64,000 nt of DNA from Sorangium cellulosum (GTDB taxonomy: Bacteria > Myxococcota_A > Polyangia > Polyangiales > Polyangiaceae). This document shows, piece after piece, positions 45,108 to 54,893 of the stretch. Position 1 is the first letter of the stretch. Each line of letters begins with the position of its first letter. The notes beneath the pieces are model-generated. The model was not told where the DNA came from, searched no databases, and saw nothing but the letters and a program-made list of their open reading frames with translations. Location: contig NZ_CP012670.1 of NCBI RefSeq assembly GCF_004135735.1, forward strand, positions 2,356,001 to 2,420,000, read 5' to 3'. A program made the position numbers and the translations under genes.

Positions 45108-45465
45108 CCCCCGCCCATCGCCCCCGTGCCCCCACCGCGCGCGTCCAGATCCTGCGCCAGCGTGGACGTCTTCCAGCGCGAGCTCATCTTTGCCGCTTCG
45201 CGCCGCGCCCGGAAGGGCGCGGGACGCAGGAGGAGCGACGCCGTCCGGCGCTCCGCCCGCGTGCTCGTCGACGTCGCCCGCCCCCGTGAGCGCCGACGTC
45301 GCCCGCCCCCGTGAGCGCCGACGTCGCTCGCCCGCGCTGCGCTTACCCTTCCGCGGAGCGCCGTCGCTCGTGACAATCTGACACGCGCACCTCGCGGAGC
45401 TCGCCGCGCCGGCCGCGCCCCGGCCCGCTTGCATCCCGCCCCTGGCCGGCGCAACGCTCCCGGCC
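45108..45465. other. Intergenic region between Rhs and M16 genes
   Basis: 358 nt between divergent genes. It contains a 25-bp direct repeat of the type GCCCGCCCCCGTGAGCGCC (two copies, about 45276-45325) and no supported gene or clear promoter motif. Confidence 0.5.
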
Positions 45466-46962
45466 ATGAAGACCCGCTCGCGTCACGCGCCGCCCCCGCG
45501 CTCCGCCCGACCGATCGTGGCGGCCGTGGCGGCGGCCCTCTCGCTGTCCGTGCCCGGGGTCGCGCCGGCGGCGCCGCCCGGGCCCGCCCCCTCGCCGCCG
45601 CCGAAGGCCGCGCAGGCAGCGGCCCCGAAGGCCGCGCAGCCGGCGGCGCAGAAGGCCGACGCGCCGCCGCCCAAGCTCGACGTCCCGTTCACCAAGTACG
45701 CGCTCCCGAACGGCCTCACCGTGATCCTGCACGAGGACCACGCGCTGCCGATCGTCGCCGTGAACGTCATGGTCAAGGTCGGCTCCCGGTTCGAGGAGCC
45801 GGGGCGCACCGGGTTCGCGCACCTGTTCGAGCACCTCATGTTCATGGGCACGCAGCGCGTCCCCACGAAGCAGTTCGACGCCTGGATGGAGGCCGAAGGC
45901 GGCTGGAACAACGCGTGGACGAGCTCGGACCGGACCGACTACTACGAGGTCGCGCCGGCCCACGCCCTGCCGCTGCTCCTCTGGCTCGAGGCCGACAGGT
46001 TCTCGTCGCTCGCCGAGAGCATGGACGCCGCGAAGCTCGACGCGCAGCGCGACGTCGTGCGGAACGAGCGCCGCCAGACGAGCGAGAACGAGCCCTACGG
46101 CAAGGTCGAGCTGCTCCTCCCCACGCTGCTCTACCCGGAGAAACACCCCTACCACCACCCCGTGATCGGCTCGCACGAGGACCTGAAGGCCGCGACGGTC
46201 GGCGACGTGACCGCGTTCTTCCGGCGCTGGTACGTGCCGAACAACGTCTCCCTGGTCGTGGCGGGCGACTTCGATCCGCAGAAGACGCGCGCGCTCATCG
46301 ACCGGTACTTCGGCGGCATCCCGGCGCGGCCGGTCACCGAGCCCGCCGCGCCCCCGCCGGCGAAGCTGAAGGGGGTCACGCGGGAGACGATCGAGGACAA
46401 CGTGAACCTCCCCAAGGTGGTCATGGCCTGGCACAGCCCCGCCCGCTTCGCGCCGGGCGACGCCGACCTCGACCTCCTGGCCACCGTGCTCGTGGACGGC
46501 AAGGCGAGCCGCCTCTACAAGGCGCTCGTCTACGACCGCCCGCTCGCCCAGGAGGTGAGCGCCATGCAGTCGTCCGGCGATCTCGGCTCGACCTTCACCG
46601 TCGAGGCGATCGCGCGGCCGGGCGTCCCGCTCGAGAAGCTCGAGGCCGCCATCGACGCCGAGCTCACGAAGGTGCGCGACGAAAAGGTGACCCGCGAGGA
46701 GCTCGACCGCGCCAAGAACCAGTTCGAGACCGCCTTCGTGCGGGGGATCGAGTCGGTGGCGGGGCGGGCCTCGATGCTCAACCGGTACGAGACGTGGACC
46801 GGGCAGCCCGGGTTCGTGGAGCAGGATCTGCAGCGCTACCGAGACGCCACCGCGGCGTCGCTGCAGACGTACGCGAAGAGCACGCTCGACCCGGACGCGC
46901 GGGTGATCGTGCGCGTGGTGCCCAAGGGCAGCGGCGAGGCAGGGAAGGCGGTGACGAAATGA
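45466..46962 (+). CDS. M16 family zinc metallopeptidase, active type
   Basis: 498 residues. Signal peptide (VAAVAAALSLSVPGVAPAAP), Pro/Ala/Lys spacer, then the M16 N-domain with the inverted zinc motif HLFEH in GFAHLFEHLMFMG and the third ligand Glu in DVVRNERRQ. The second half is the M16 C-domain. These are pitrilysin/processing-protease-type enzymes that degrade peptides in a closed chamber. The next gene, a degenerate M16 protein, overlaps by four bases; such pairs form active/inactive heterodimers. Periplasmic. Confidence 0.92.
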   Translation: MKTRSRHAPPPRSARPIVAAVAAALSLSVPGVAPAAPPGPAPSPPPKAAQAAAPKAAQPAAQKADAPPPKLDVPFTKYALPNGLTVILHEDHALPIVAVNVMVKVGSRFEEPGRTGFAHLFEHLMFMGTQRVPTKQFDAWMEAEGGWNNAWTSSDRTDYYEVAPAHALPLLLWLEADRFSSLAESMDAAKLDAQRDVVRNERRQTSENEPYGKVELLLPTLLYPEKHPYHHPVIGSHEDLKAATVGDVTAFFRRWYVPNNVSLVVAGDFDPQKTRALIDRYFGGIPARPVTEPAAPPPAKLKGVTRETIEDNVNLPKVVMAWHSPARFAPGDADLDLLATVLVDGKASRLYKALVYDRPLAQEVSAMQSSGDLGSTFTVEAIARPGVPLEKLEAAIDAELTKVRDEKVTREELDRAKNQFETAFVRGIESVAGRASMLNRYETWTGQPGFVEQDLQRYRDATAASLQTYAKSTLDPDARVIVRVVPKGSGEAGKAVTK

Positions 46963-48524
46963 GCGCGAGGCATGGATGGGCGATGATCCCGCTCTTCGCG
47001 GCGGCCCTCGGCTGCGGGTCGAACCCGACGCCGCAGCCCGCGGCCCGGGCCGCGGCGCCGCAGCCGACGGCCCCGGCGCCCACGCAGCCGGCGGACCCGC
47101 TCGGGCCGAAGCCCGCGCTGCCCGAGCCGAGGCCGTTCACGCCGCCGTCGCCGGTGGTGTTCGACGGGCCGAACGGCACGACGATCTGGCTGCTCGAGCG
47201 CCACGCGCTCCCGCTCGTGTCGGTGACCATCGCCGTCCCGTCGGGCTCGGCGGACGATCCGAAGGGCGCGGCGGGGCTCGCGCACATCACGGCGGACATG
47301 CTCGACGAGGGCGCCGGGACGCGGAGCGCGGTGGAGCTGTCCAGCGCGGTCAACGATCTCGGCGCGACGCTCGTGACCGGCGCGCGCGTCGACGGGAGCT
47401 TCGCGACGCTCTCCGTGCTGAAGAAGAACTTCTCCGAGGCGTTCTCCCTCCTCGCGGACGTGGTGGCGCGCCCGCGCTTCGAGGCGAAGGAGTGGAGGCG
47501 CGTCAGCGAGCTCTGGCAGAACGACCTCCGGAAGCGCGGCGACGATCCGGTGCGCGTGTCGGGCCTGGTCTCGACGGCGGCGCTCCACGGGCCCGGCACG
47601 CCCTACGGGCATCCGGTCGAGGGGCTGCTCGCGGACGCCCGGTCGGTCAAGCTGCCGGCCGTGCAGGCGTTCTACCGGACGGCGTGGCGCCCGGACCGCG
47701 CGGTGATCGTGGCGGTCGGCGACATCACGCAGGACGAGGTGACGCAGGCGATCTCGCGCGATCTCGGCGCGTGGGCGGCGAAGGGCGCCCCGCCCGGGGC
47801 GCAGCCGGGGAAGCCGGGGAAGGCAGCGCAGGCCGGCGCGCCCGCGGCGGGGGCGCCCGCCTGGAAGCCGCCGCGGGTCGTGCTCGTCGACCGCCCGGGG
47901 GCGCCGCAGTCGGTGATCGCGGTCGTGCGGGAGGGGGTCGCCGCGAGCGATCCGCGGCTGCCGCTGCTCGAGCTGATCAACACCGCGCTCGGCGGCTCGT
48001 TCACGTCGCGCCTGAACCAGAACCTCCGCGAGGATCACGGCTGGTCGTACGGCGCCCGCTCGGCGTTCACCGAGCGGAGGCGAGGGGGCGCCTTCACGGC
48101 GCGGGCGGCCGTGGTCAAGGAGGCGACCGGGCCGGCCCTGAAGGAGATGCTCGGCGAGCTCACCAGGATGGCCGAGGCCGGGCTGACCCAGGACGAGCTC
48201 GCGAAGGTGCTGGCGCACGACCGCGCGGAGCTCGTCTCGACCTACGAGACGGTGAGCCACACCGCCTCGCGCCTCGGGTCGCTGGCCATCCTCGGGCTGC
48301 CGGCCACGTTCGACGCCGAGGCGAGCCAGGCGCGCCAGAAGGCGACGCTCCCAGGCCTCGCGGAGCTCGCCAGGGCGGTGGATCCGAAGCAGGCGACCGT
48401 CGTGGTGGTGGGGCCGCGGCAGGAGATCCTGCCGCAGCTCCAGGCCATCGGGCTGGGCGAGCCGGAGGCGTGGGACGTCGAGGGGCAGCCGGTGCAGGGG
48501 GCGCTGGGGCAGAAGAAGCCCTGA
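46959..48524 (+). CDS. M16 family protein lacking zinc motif (partner subunit), lipoprotein
   Basis: 521 residues from ATG at 46959 overlapping the upstream stop. Signal peptide with lipobox-like AAALGC (Cys about 19). It has the M16 fold with GAAGLAHITADMLDEGAG where an active enzyme would have HxxEH; here the positions read H-I-T-A-D, so zinc binding is lost. The C-domain retains the GGSFTSRLNQNLREDHGWSYG region, the R/Y motif used for substrate binding in such partners. Inferred role: regulatory half of a heterodimer, tethered to a membrane. Confidence 0.9.
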   Translation: MSARHGWAMIPLFAAALGCGSNPTPQPAARAAAPQPTAPAPTQPADPLGPKPALPEPRPFTPPSPVVFDGPNGTTIWLLERHALPLVSVTIAVPSGSADDPKGAAGLAHITADMLDEGAGTRSAVELSSAVNDLGATLVTGARVDGSFATLSVLKKNFSEAFSLLADVVARPRFEAKEWRRVSELWQNDLRKRGDDPVRVSGLVSTAALHGPGTPYGHPVEGLLADARSVKLPAVQAFYRTAWRPDRAVIVAVGDITQDEVTQAISRDLGAWAAKGAPPGAQPGKPGKAAQAGAPAAGAPAWKPPRVVLVDRPGAPQSVIAVVREGVAASDPRLPLLELINTALGGSFTSRLNQNLREDHGWSYGARSAFTERRRGGAFTARAAVVKEATGPALKEMLGELTRMAEAGLTQDELAKVLAHDRAELVSTYETVSHTASRLGSLAILGLPATFDAEASQARQKATLPGLAELARAVDPKQATVVVVGPRQEILPQLQAIGLGEPEAWDVEGQPVQGALGQKKP

Positions 48525-48567
48525 GCGGCGCGCCGCCCGGCGCCGCCGCGAGGCAACGAGGAAGCGC

Positions 48568-49203
48568 TCAGGGCGAGGTCGGCTCGAAATCGATCGGGTT
48601 GCTGGGCGCGCCCTCGTGCAGGACGTCGTCGCCGAACCAGTAGATGAAGCGAGGCTGCAGCTCGCCGTCGAGGTACGCCTCGAGCCGGACGATCGCGCCC
48701 TCGGTCGTGGTGAACGTCATCGCGTCGACGTCCGAGCCGGTCTCGGCGTGGAGGTACGCGATGCCCTCGTCGACGAGGCGCGTCGTGTCCGTCCTCTCGA
48801 GCTCGCTCCCCGCGATGTCGAACAGCTCGGACGAGGTGTCCACCGAGGCATAGAGATCGAAGCTGCAGGCGACCCTGGAGGTGTTCGTGTCGCAGGTCGT
48901 CCAGATGGTCCAGGTGCCGCCGGCCGCGTACTCGACGAAGATGCCGACGCCCTCGCCCGGCTCGCTGCTCACCAGCGCGTCCGTGTCGATGGAGACGCGC
49001 CAGGGGTCCTGATCAGGCGGCGCGGGCTCGTCGTCCCAGTCGTCCCCGTTGTCCCAGTCGTCCTCGTCGTGCCAGCCGTGGTGGTCGTGCTGGCCGTCGT
49101 CGTCGACGATGATGCAGCCGCCAAGCACAAGGGGCGCGCCGGCGAGAAGAAACGACCACACCCCGAGTGAACGAAACTTCACAAAGTCAGCGGAAAAAGT
49201 CAT
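48568..49203 (-). CDS. Putative secreted lipoprotein
   Basis: 211 residues from ATG at 49203 with AGGAG eight bases upstream. Signal peptide with lipobox VLGGC (Cys about 31), then an Asp/His/Trp-rich spacer (DDDGQHDHHGWHDEDDWDNG) that could bind metal. The mature domain of about 140 residues appears to be a beta-sandwich (GGTWTIWTTCDTNTSRVACSF). No family recognised. It follows the DUF6600-type gene by 45 nt on the same strand. Confidence 0.7.
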   Translation of the reverse strand: MTFSADFVKFRSLGVWSFLLAGAPLVLGGCIIVDDDGQHDHHGWHDEDDWDNGDDWDDEPAPPDQDPWRVSIDTDALVSSEPGEGVGIFVEYAAGGTWTIWTTCDTNTSRVACSFDLYASVDTSSELFDIAGSELERTDTTRLVDEGIAYLHAETGSDVDAMTFTTTEGAIVRLEAYLDGELQPRFIYWFGDDVLHEGAPSNPIDFEPTSP

Positions 49204-49248
49204 CGGATCTGCTCCTGCTCGTGGGCTCCGCAAGACGTGGGCCAGGCG

Positions 49249-50751
49249 CTACCGCGATCGCGGACGGCTCGGCGCCGGCGCCCTCCTCCCCGGAGGCGGG
49301 CTCGACGGGCGGTGGATGCGCCGGCGCTCGTGCGAGGGCGGCGCGACCGGGGTGAAGCGCGGCTTCGCGGGCGGCGCGCTCAGCTTCGGCCGGGGCGCGG
49401 CCGGCGGCGGCGCCCGGTGCGCCGGGGCGGGCTGCGATCGCTCCGGGACGGCGCGCGGCGAGGGGGCGACGCGCGGCTCCGAGGGGCGCGCCGGGGGCGC
49501 CGTGACCGTCCGCGGGGCGCGGTGCGGCGCGCTCGCGCCGGGGCGGGGCAGCGCGCCCGCGTTGTGCAGGCGGTGCGCCGGCGCGGCAGGCCTTGCGGCC
49601 GGGGCGGGCGCCTGGCTGCCCGGCATCCTCGGGGTGCGCAGCGAGGGCGCCTCGCGCCGCTTGCCGCCGGGAGCGGGGGGCGCCGTGAAGCGGCGCGCGG
49701 GCGGGGGCAGGGTGCGCGCGTGCGGGGTCGTGCTCTTGCGCGCGTAGGCGAGGGCGCGCGCGTCCGGCCTGCCGCGATGCCGCGGCGCGGCCGAGGCGGG
49801 GACGCGGGCCTCGGCCAGCGAGGGCGACGCGGGGCGGTAGCTGCCGGGGCGCAGCCGGTGCGGCGCCGCGTCTCGAGTGCCGTCAGGGCGAGCGCCGTCA
49901 GGGCGCCCCGGGCGGGCGCCGATCCGCGCCGGCGCGCTCGCGGTCGGCCGCGCAGGCCGGTACGTGTGCGAGTGCGCGGCGATGCGCCGGACGATCGCGC
50001 GGTCGCGGACGACGTGCCTGTGGATGTGGCGGTGAAACACGTGCGTCGTCGGGCAGAACACGTACGGCGCCGGGGGCACGGTCCACAGCGAGACGGCGAC
50101 GCCGCTGCGCCAGACGTACGTGGGCGGCATCGGAGCCCAGCCGACGTAGCCGTGATCGCCGACGCGCCAGACGACCCACGCCGGGGCGTACTCGCGCCCG
50201 GGGATCCAGGCCCAGCGGTGGGTGGAGGTCCAGACCCACCGGCCATAGTGGAAGGGGATGTAGCCCCACGCGTAATCGCTGACCCAGAGCCACTCGCCCT
50301 CGTCGGTCAGCGTCCAGCGACCCGCGGTCTGGTACGGCGCGAAGTCGGGGCCGACGACGACGACGGAAGGCACCCAGACCCTGCCGTAGGTCGGGTCGTC
50401 GACCCAGGTGCCGTAGGGGGCGAGGGGGCGTTCGAACTCGATCAGCGCGCTCGGGTCGGTGTCCGCGTACGCATCCACCGAGATCTCGGCGCTCACGCCC
50501 ACCTCGACCTGGACCGGCCGGGCCTCGACGGGCTGTGAAGGCGCGGTCTCACCGGCCGCGGGGGGAGCGTCGGTCGTGTAGCCCTGAGGGAGGCCCTGGG
50601 TGGCGCCGGTCGACGGCGCGGCGACGAGCGCCGCGAGCAGCAGCAGCGCGCATCCGAGCCGGCAGAGCCGGGCCCTGGTGATGCCTGGCACCCCGGCGGG
50701 CGCAGGGCGCGAAGGGGGAGCAGACAGCGGCAGAGGCATCGAGAGCATCAT
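49249..50751 (-). CDS. DUF6600-type secreted protein with basic Pro-rich tail
   Basis: 500 residues from ATG at 50751 (a second ATG follows; AAGGA lies upstream). After a signal peptide (CALLLLAALVAAPSTGA) comes a Trp/Tyr-rich domain (about 110-260: PLAPYGTWVDDPTYGRVWVP, GYIPFHYGRWVWTSTHRWAW, VGWAPMPP) matching the pattern of the DUF6600/FecR-associated family. The last 230 residues are Pro/Arg/Ala-rich and probably disordered. Function unknown; likely in the envelope. Confidence 0.75.
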   Translation of the reverse strand: MMLSMPLPLSAPPSRPAPAGVPGITRARLCRLGCALLLLAALVAAPSTGATQGLPQGYTTDAPPAAGETAPSQPVEARPVQVEVGVSAEISVDAYADTDPSALIEFERPLAPYGTWVDDPTYGRVWVPSVVVVGPDFAPYQTAGRWTLTDEGEWLWVSDYAWGYIPFHYGRWVWTSTHRWAWIPGREYAPAWVVWRVGDHGYVGWAPMPPTYVWRSGVAVSLWTVPPAPYVFCPTTHVFHRHIHRHVVRDRAIVRRIAAHSHTYRPARPTASAPARIGARPGRPDGARPDGTRDAAPHRLRPGSYRPASPSLAEARVPASAAPRHRGRPDARALAYARKSTTPHARTLPPPARRFTAPPAPGGKRREAPSLRTPRMPGSQAPAPAARPAAPAHRLHNAGALPRPGASAPHRAPRTVTAPPARPSEPRVAPSPRAVPERSQPAPAHRAPPPAAPRPKLSAPPAKPRFTPVAPPSHERRRIHRPSSPPPGRRAPAPSRPRSR

Positions 50752-50902
50752 GGGTCCTTCTCGGGGTGGATGCCAGGGAGAGGTCGGGTTGACCCCGGAG
50801 CCGGCCCTCCCCGTCATGCAAGGGGTGTGCGCGCAGCGTTCCGGTGCGTGTACCGGCGCGCGGGACGGCGCTCGACGCAGCGATCCATCGGGCCCGTGAC
50901 GC

Positions 50903-53900
50903 TCAATCGAGGTCGCCGTCGTCGAGCGCCGGGGTCTCCCCGTCGGGCGGCGGCTCCCGGGCCGGCAGCGACGGCGCCGACGGCGGCGACGGCGCCGGCT
51001 TCGGCACGAGCGACAGCCGCGCGTGCGCGTCGGCCAGCCTCCGCTCGGCCTCGCGCAGGCGCCGGTTCAGCACCCGGATCACGGCGTCGGCGATCTCGGC
51101 CGTCTCCCGCACCGCCTCGCGGAAATCCTCGGCGGAGACGCGGAGCAGCTCCGCGTCGTCGGTGACCACGGCGGTGGCGGCGCGCGGCTCGTTGTCGAAC
51201 AGCGACATCTCGCCGAAGACGTCGTTCGGGCCGAGCCGCGCGATCTCGCGGCCGTCGAGCGTGAGGCTCACCTCGCCCGAGATGATCGAGTAGAGCGCGC
51301 CGCCGGGCTCGCCCTGGCGGAAGACGACGTCGCCCCTCAGCAGCGAGACCACGAGCGAGCCGCGTGCCAGGCCCACGAGATCGTCGCCGGCCACGCGGGA
51401 GAAGAGCGGAACACGCTGGAGGAACAGGATCTTCTCGATCGTGGTGTACATCTCGTCCTCGGGATCGATGCCGGTGCCGCCGGTGACCGCCCAGTATCGT
51501 GCGTAACGCGCCACCGCGGGATCCGGATCGGCCCGGAGGGCGGTCAGGCGCTCGCGGGCGCCCGCCGGGTACGTCACGGCGGTCGCGATCGCGGCCGCCT
51601 CGCGCACGAGCGGGTCGGGGTGATATGTCGCGGCGAGCGCGTCCTCGGCGGCGCCGAGGATCGCGTGCCGCGCGACCGCGTCGAGCGCGAGCGCCGCGCT
51701 GTACGGCTCGCCCCGCGCCATCTCGCGGCGGACCCAGGCGAGGACGTCGGCCTCCTCCGGCATGGGCCTCGCGGGGAAGGCGGCGTAGAGCTCGAGCAGG
51801 CGCTCGACGAGCGAGACGAGGCGCTCGCGCAGCGGGCGATCGAGCAGCGACTCCAGCACCTCGAACGCGTTGGCCCGCAGCGCCGGGTCGGGGCCGAAGA
51901 CGTGATTGCGGACGAGGGCGACGACCTCGCGCGGGTAGGCGAGCTCGCACAGCCGGAGCACGCGGATGAGCCCCTTGCGCAGCCGGCGGAGCATGTGCTG
52001 GTCGAGCAGCGGGCCGGCGACGCGGGGGCGCACCGCGATGTACGCCTCGCGCTCGCGGACGTGCTCGAGCGTCTCGCGGTCGATGGAAGCGCGGATGACG
52101 CGGAGGGGCGCCGGCGGGGCGCGCAGCGCGAGCCGCAGGCGCGAGGCCGACGCGAGCACCTTCTGGCGGAGGGCCTCGTGCGGGTGGTCGATCCGGGCGA
52201 GCAGCGCGTCGAGCGCGCCGCGGCTGCCGAGCCGCGCGAGCACGCGCGGGATCACGAGCCGCGCGGCGCGCGGCGTCTCGTCGCTGTCGAGGCGCGCCGC
52301 GAGCTCGGGGATGACCTCGTCGCCGAGCGCCTCGATGGCCCGGGCCGCGGCCGGCGCGAGGGCGCGCTCGGCGAGCGCGTCCGCGAGCAGCGGGAGGAGG
52401 CGCGGATCGGCGACGCTCGACGACGACCGCACGGCCTCGCGGCGCACCGCGGGATCCGTGTCGCCGAGGAGCCGGGCGAGCGCGCGCTGGAGCGACGCGC
52501 GGCCGGCCAGGCCGAGGATGCGGGCGGCGGCGACGCGATCGCGGGGGGACGGGCTCTCGAGCAGCGCGCGCAGCCGGGGCGCGCCCTCGAGCATGCCGTC
52601 GAGGCCGCAGTAGCGGAGGAGCGCCGCGATCGCGGCGTTGCGGAGCGCCTCGTCCCGGCGCGCCCCGCCGCGGGGGGGCCCTGGGGCGGGGCCCTGGGGC
52701 GCGGCGCTCTCCCCGGCGAGCGCGAGCAGCTCGTCGTGGGCGTCCTCCCGCAGCAGCGCGGCGAGCGCCTCGACGGCGGCGACGCGCACGGCGGTGCTGC
52801 GGTCGCGGATCGCGGCGCGCGCGATCTCGGCGCCGTCGTCGTGCCGGAGCTCGGCGGCGAGGCGCACCGCGAGCGCGCGCACCCGGGCGGAGCCGTGGCG
52901 CGCGAGCGCGGGCAGGGCCTCGCGCACGACGTCCGGATCGTGGAGCCGCAGCTTGTCGATCGCGAAGAGCGCCTGGGTCGCGGCGGCGCTGTCGAGCGCC
53001 TCCCGGAGCACCGCGCGCGTCTGCGGGCCGAAGGCGACGATGTCCGCGTCGAGCTGGCGGCGCATCAGGGTCCGGCGCATGGCGTCGAAGTAGCCGCGCC
53101 GCACGAGCGGGATGAGGGCGATCGTGGCGATGCCGAGCGGGATGGAATAGAGGCCGAGCGCCGCGGCGTCGCGCGCGAGCGCGGCGCCGGTCGAGGCGGC
53201 GGGCGCGAGCGCGAGCAGGACCAGCGCGCCGACGCCGTAGCCGAGCGGCTTGGCGATCGCGGAGACGAGCATCCTCGCCCGCTCCCGGAGCGCCGGCGGG
53301 AACGGGAAGAAGAGCAGCTGCATCGTCGCGTCGTGGATCGTGTACTGGAGCGCGTTGTCGCTCAGCTTGAGGATCGCGCCGAGGGCGAGGGATGGGCTCG
53401 CGAGCAGCGCGGCGGTGCTCGCGGTGAACGCGGCCGGCATGGCGAGCAGCCCGCCGAGCACGCCGTGGCGCCGGAGGACCACGGGCGTCGCGACGAGCTG
53501 CACGAGCAGGCCGATCGCGCCGACGGCGCCGTGGACGTACGCCATGAACCGGGCGAGGTCGTCCCGGTCGGGGTAGACGGTGAGCGCGATCGCCTTGAAC
53601 TGGTAGTCGCCGACCGTGAGGACGGTGAAGAGGAGGAGGGTGAACAGCGCGATCGTGAGCGCGTAGCGCGATCGCCACACCGCCGTGCGCGGGAGGCGCG
53701 CCTTGAGGAGCTCCTCGTCGCCGGAGGGCGGCTGGTCCAGCGGGTGGCGCCGGGCGAGCCGCGTCGTGAGCGCGGCCATGGCGAGGAGCGCGGTGATGAG
53801 CACGAGCAGGAGGTTCTCGGTGCCGATCCACGTGACGACGGCGCCGGTCGCGAAGCCGCAGGCGACGGTGCCGATGACGCGCCCGGTGCCGATGAGGCCG

Positions 53901-54460
53901 AAGAGGCGCTTGGCGCTGCGGGGGTCGTGCAGGTCCTGGGCGATGGCCCAGATGAGGACGCCGGCGAAGTTCGCGATGATCTCGGACCAGACGTAGAAGA
54001 CGAGGTAGGCGGCGCGCACCTCCTGGCCGATGAGGACGCGCAGCACCGCGAACGTGGCCGCGCCGAAGAGGGCGAAGGCGACGCACAGGCGGGCCCGCGG
54101 CAGGCGGCGTGCGACGCGATCGTAGGCGAGCGCGGTGAGCGCGGAGGCGACGCCGTACACGATCCACATCGGCGCGATCCAGGTGACGGGGAACCTGGTC
54201 AGGAAGAGGGCGTCGCGGGCCGAGCGGCCGACGACGAGCACCAGCGCGGCGAGGAAGAGCAGGCAGAAGAGCAGCGCGGTCCGGTGCAGCTCGACGCGGG
54301 TGAGCGTGACGCCGAAGACGGCGGTGTCCGCGCCGGACGCGGCGCCGCCCGGCGGCGTCCGGCTGGGCCGCGACGACGGCGGCCGCGGCGCGGGGGCCGG
54401 CCTCGACGCGGGCGCGCGCTCGGGGCGCGCGCCAGGCTGTCCCGAGCGCATCACTTCCAC
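50903..54460 (-). CDS. ATP/ADP-carrier-like membrane protein fused to HEAT repeats and cNMP-binding domain
   Basis: 1,185 residues from GTG at 54460 (ATG at 54451 possible). About 50-450: some 12 membrane segments similar to Npt1/Npt2 nucleotide carriers (VGRSARDALFLTRFPVTWIA, KLSDNALQYTIHDATMQLLF). About 470-990: HEAT-like helical repeats. About 1018-1112: cyclic-nucleotide-binding domain (VPLFSRVAGDDL, RQGEPGGALYSIISGEV, phosphate cassette FGEMSLFDNEPRAATA). This suggests a transporter or sensor gated by a cyclic nucleotide. Whether it moves nucleotides is not known. Confidence 0.85.
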   Translation of the reverse strand: MEVMRSGQPGARPERAPASRPAPAPRPPSSRPSRTPPGGAASGADTAVFGVTLTRVELHRTALLFCLLFLAALVLVVGRSARDALFLTRFPVTWIAPMWIVYGVASALTALAYDRVARRLPRARLCVAFALFGAATFAVLRVLIGQEVRAAYLVFYVWSEIIANFAGVLIWAIAQDLHDPRSAKRLFGLIGTGRVIGTVACGFATGAVVTWIGTENLLLVLITALLAMAALTTRLARRHPLDQPPSGDEELLKARLPRTAVWRSRYALTIALFTLLLFTVLTVGDYQFKAIALTVYPDRDDLARFMAYVHGAVGAIGLLVQLVATPVVLRRHGVLGGLLAMPAAFTASTAALLASPSLALGAILKLSDNALQYTIHDATMQLLFFPFPPALRERARMLVSAIAKPLGYGVGALVLLALAPAASTGAALARDAAALGLYSIPLGIATIALIPLVRRGYFDAMRRTLMRRQLDADIVAFGPQTRAVLREALDSAAATQALFAIDKLRLHDPDVVREALPALARHGSARVRALAVRLAAELRHDDGAEIARAAIRDRSTAVRVAAVEALAALLREDAHDELLALAGESAAPQGPAPGPPRGGARRDEALRNAAIAALLRYCGLDGMLEGAPRLRALLESPSPRDRVAAARILGLAGRASLQRALARLLGDTDPAVRREAVRSSSSVADPRLLPLLADALAERALAPAAARAIEALGDEVIPELAARLDSDETPRAARLVIPRVLARLGSRGALDALLARIDHPHEALRQKVLASASRLRLALRAPPAPLRVIRASIDRETLEHVREREAYIAVRPRVAGPLLDQHMLRRLRKGLIRVLRLCELAYPREVVALVRNHVFGPDPALRANAFEVLESLLDRPLRERLVSLVERLLELYAAFPARPMPEEADVLAWVRREMARGEPYSAALALDAVARHAILGAAEDALAATYHPDPLVREAAAIATAVTYPAGARERLTALRADPDPAVARYARYWAVTGGTGIDPEDEMYTTIEKILFLQRVPLFSRVAGDDLVGLARGSLVVSLLRGDVVFRQGEPGGALYSIISGEVSLTLDGREIARLGPNDVFGEMSLFDNEPRAATAVVTDDAELLRVSAEDFREAVRETAEIADAVIRVLNRRLREAERRLADAHARLSLVPKPAPSPPSAPSLPAREPPPDGETPALDDGDLD

Positions 54461-54893
54461 GGCAGAGGTGCGCTCCCTGGCGCCCGGCTCGGATGGGGCG
54501 TCGTCGTTGAATCCACCCCGCTCAGGCTAGCCGAGCTCTCTCGAAGCGCGCGTACCGACGGCCACCGAGCTCGTCCGGTGGCCGGCGCGCCGGGCGGCGG
54601 GGCGTTCGCGCCGGAGCGCCGGGCGGCGGGGCGTTCGCGCCGGAGCGGCGGAGCGGCGGGGCGGACACGCCGGCGCGCCGGGGCGTTCGCGCCCGTGAGG
54701 CGTCGAGCGCCGGGGCGTTCGCGTCGGAGCGCTGGCGCCCTGGCGCGCGGGCGCTGCTGACAACTTGTCAGGAACGGAGCGCGCCGGCAGCCAGCTCGTC
54801 ATCCGGCGAGGGCGGTGTGCGGCGTTTCTCCCGCCGGAAAGGCCGTGCGAGGTATTTGCGGCGTGGTACGAGCTGTGCTGAAAGGACGCGCGC
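54461..54893. repeat. Intergenic region with GC tandem repeats
   Basis: 433 nt between divergent genes. From about 54585 to 54720 a 30-bp unit built around GCGGGGCGTTCGCGCCGGAG repeats about four to five times with drift. The AT-richer stretch near 54760-54880 (ACAACTTGTCAGG, GGTATTTGCGG) is the likelier promoter zone for the downstream gene. No gene supported. Confidence 0.6.

Noticed and set aside
51023..54760. Very long plus-strand open frame opposite the carrier/HEAT gene
   Set aside because: Arg/Glu/Gly-rich translation without domains; antisense shadow of a clearly coding minus-strand gene, as expected at high G+C.
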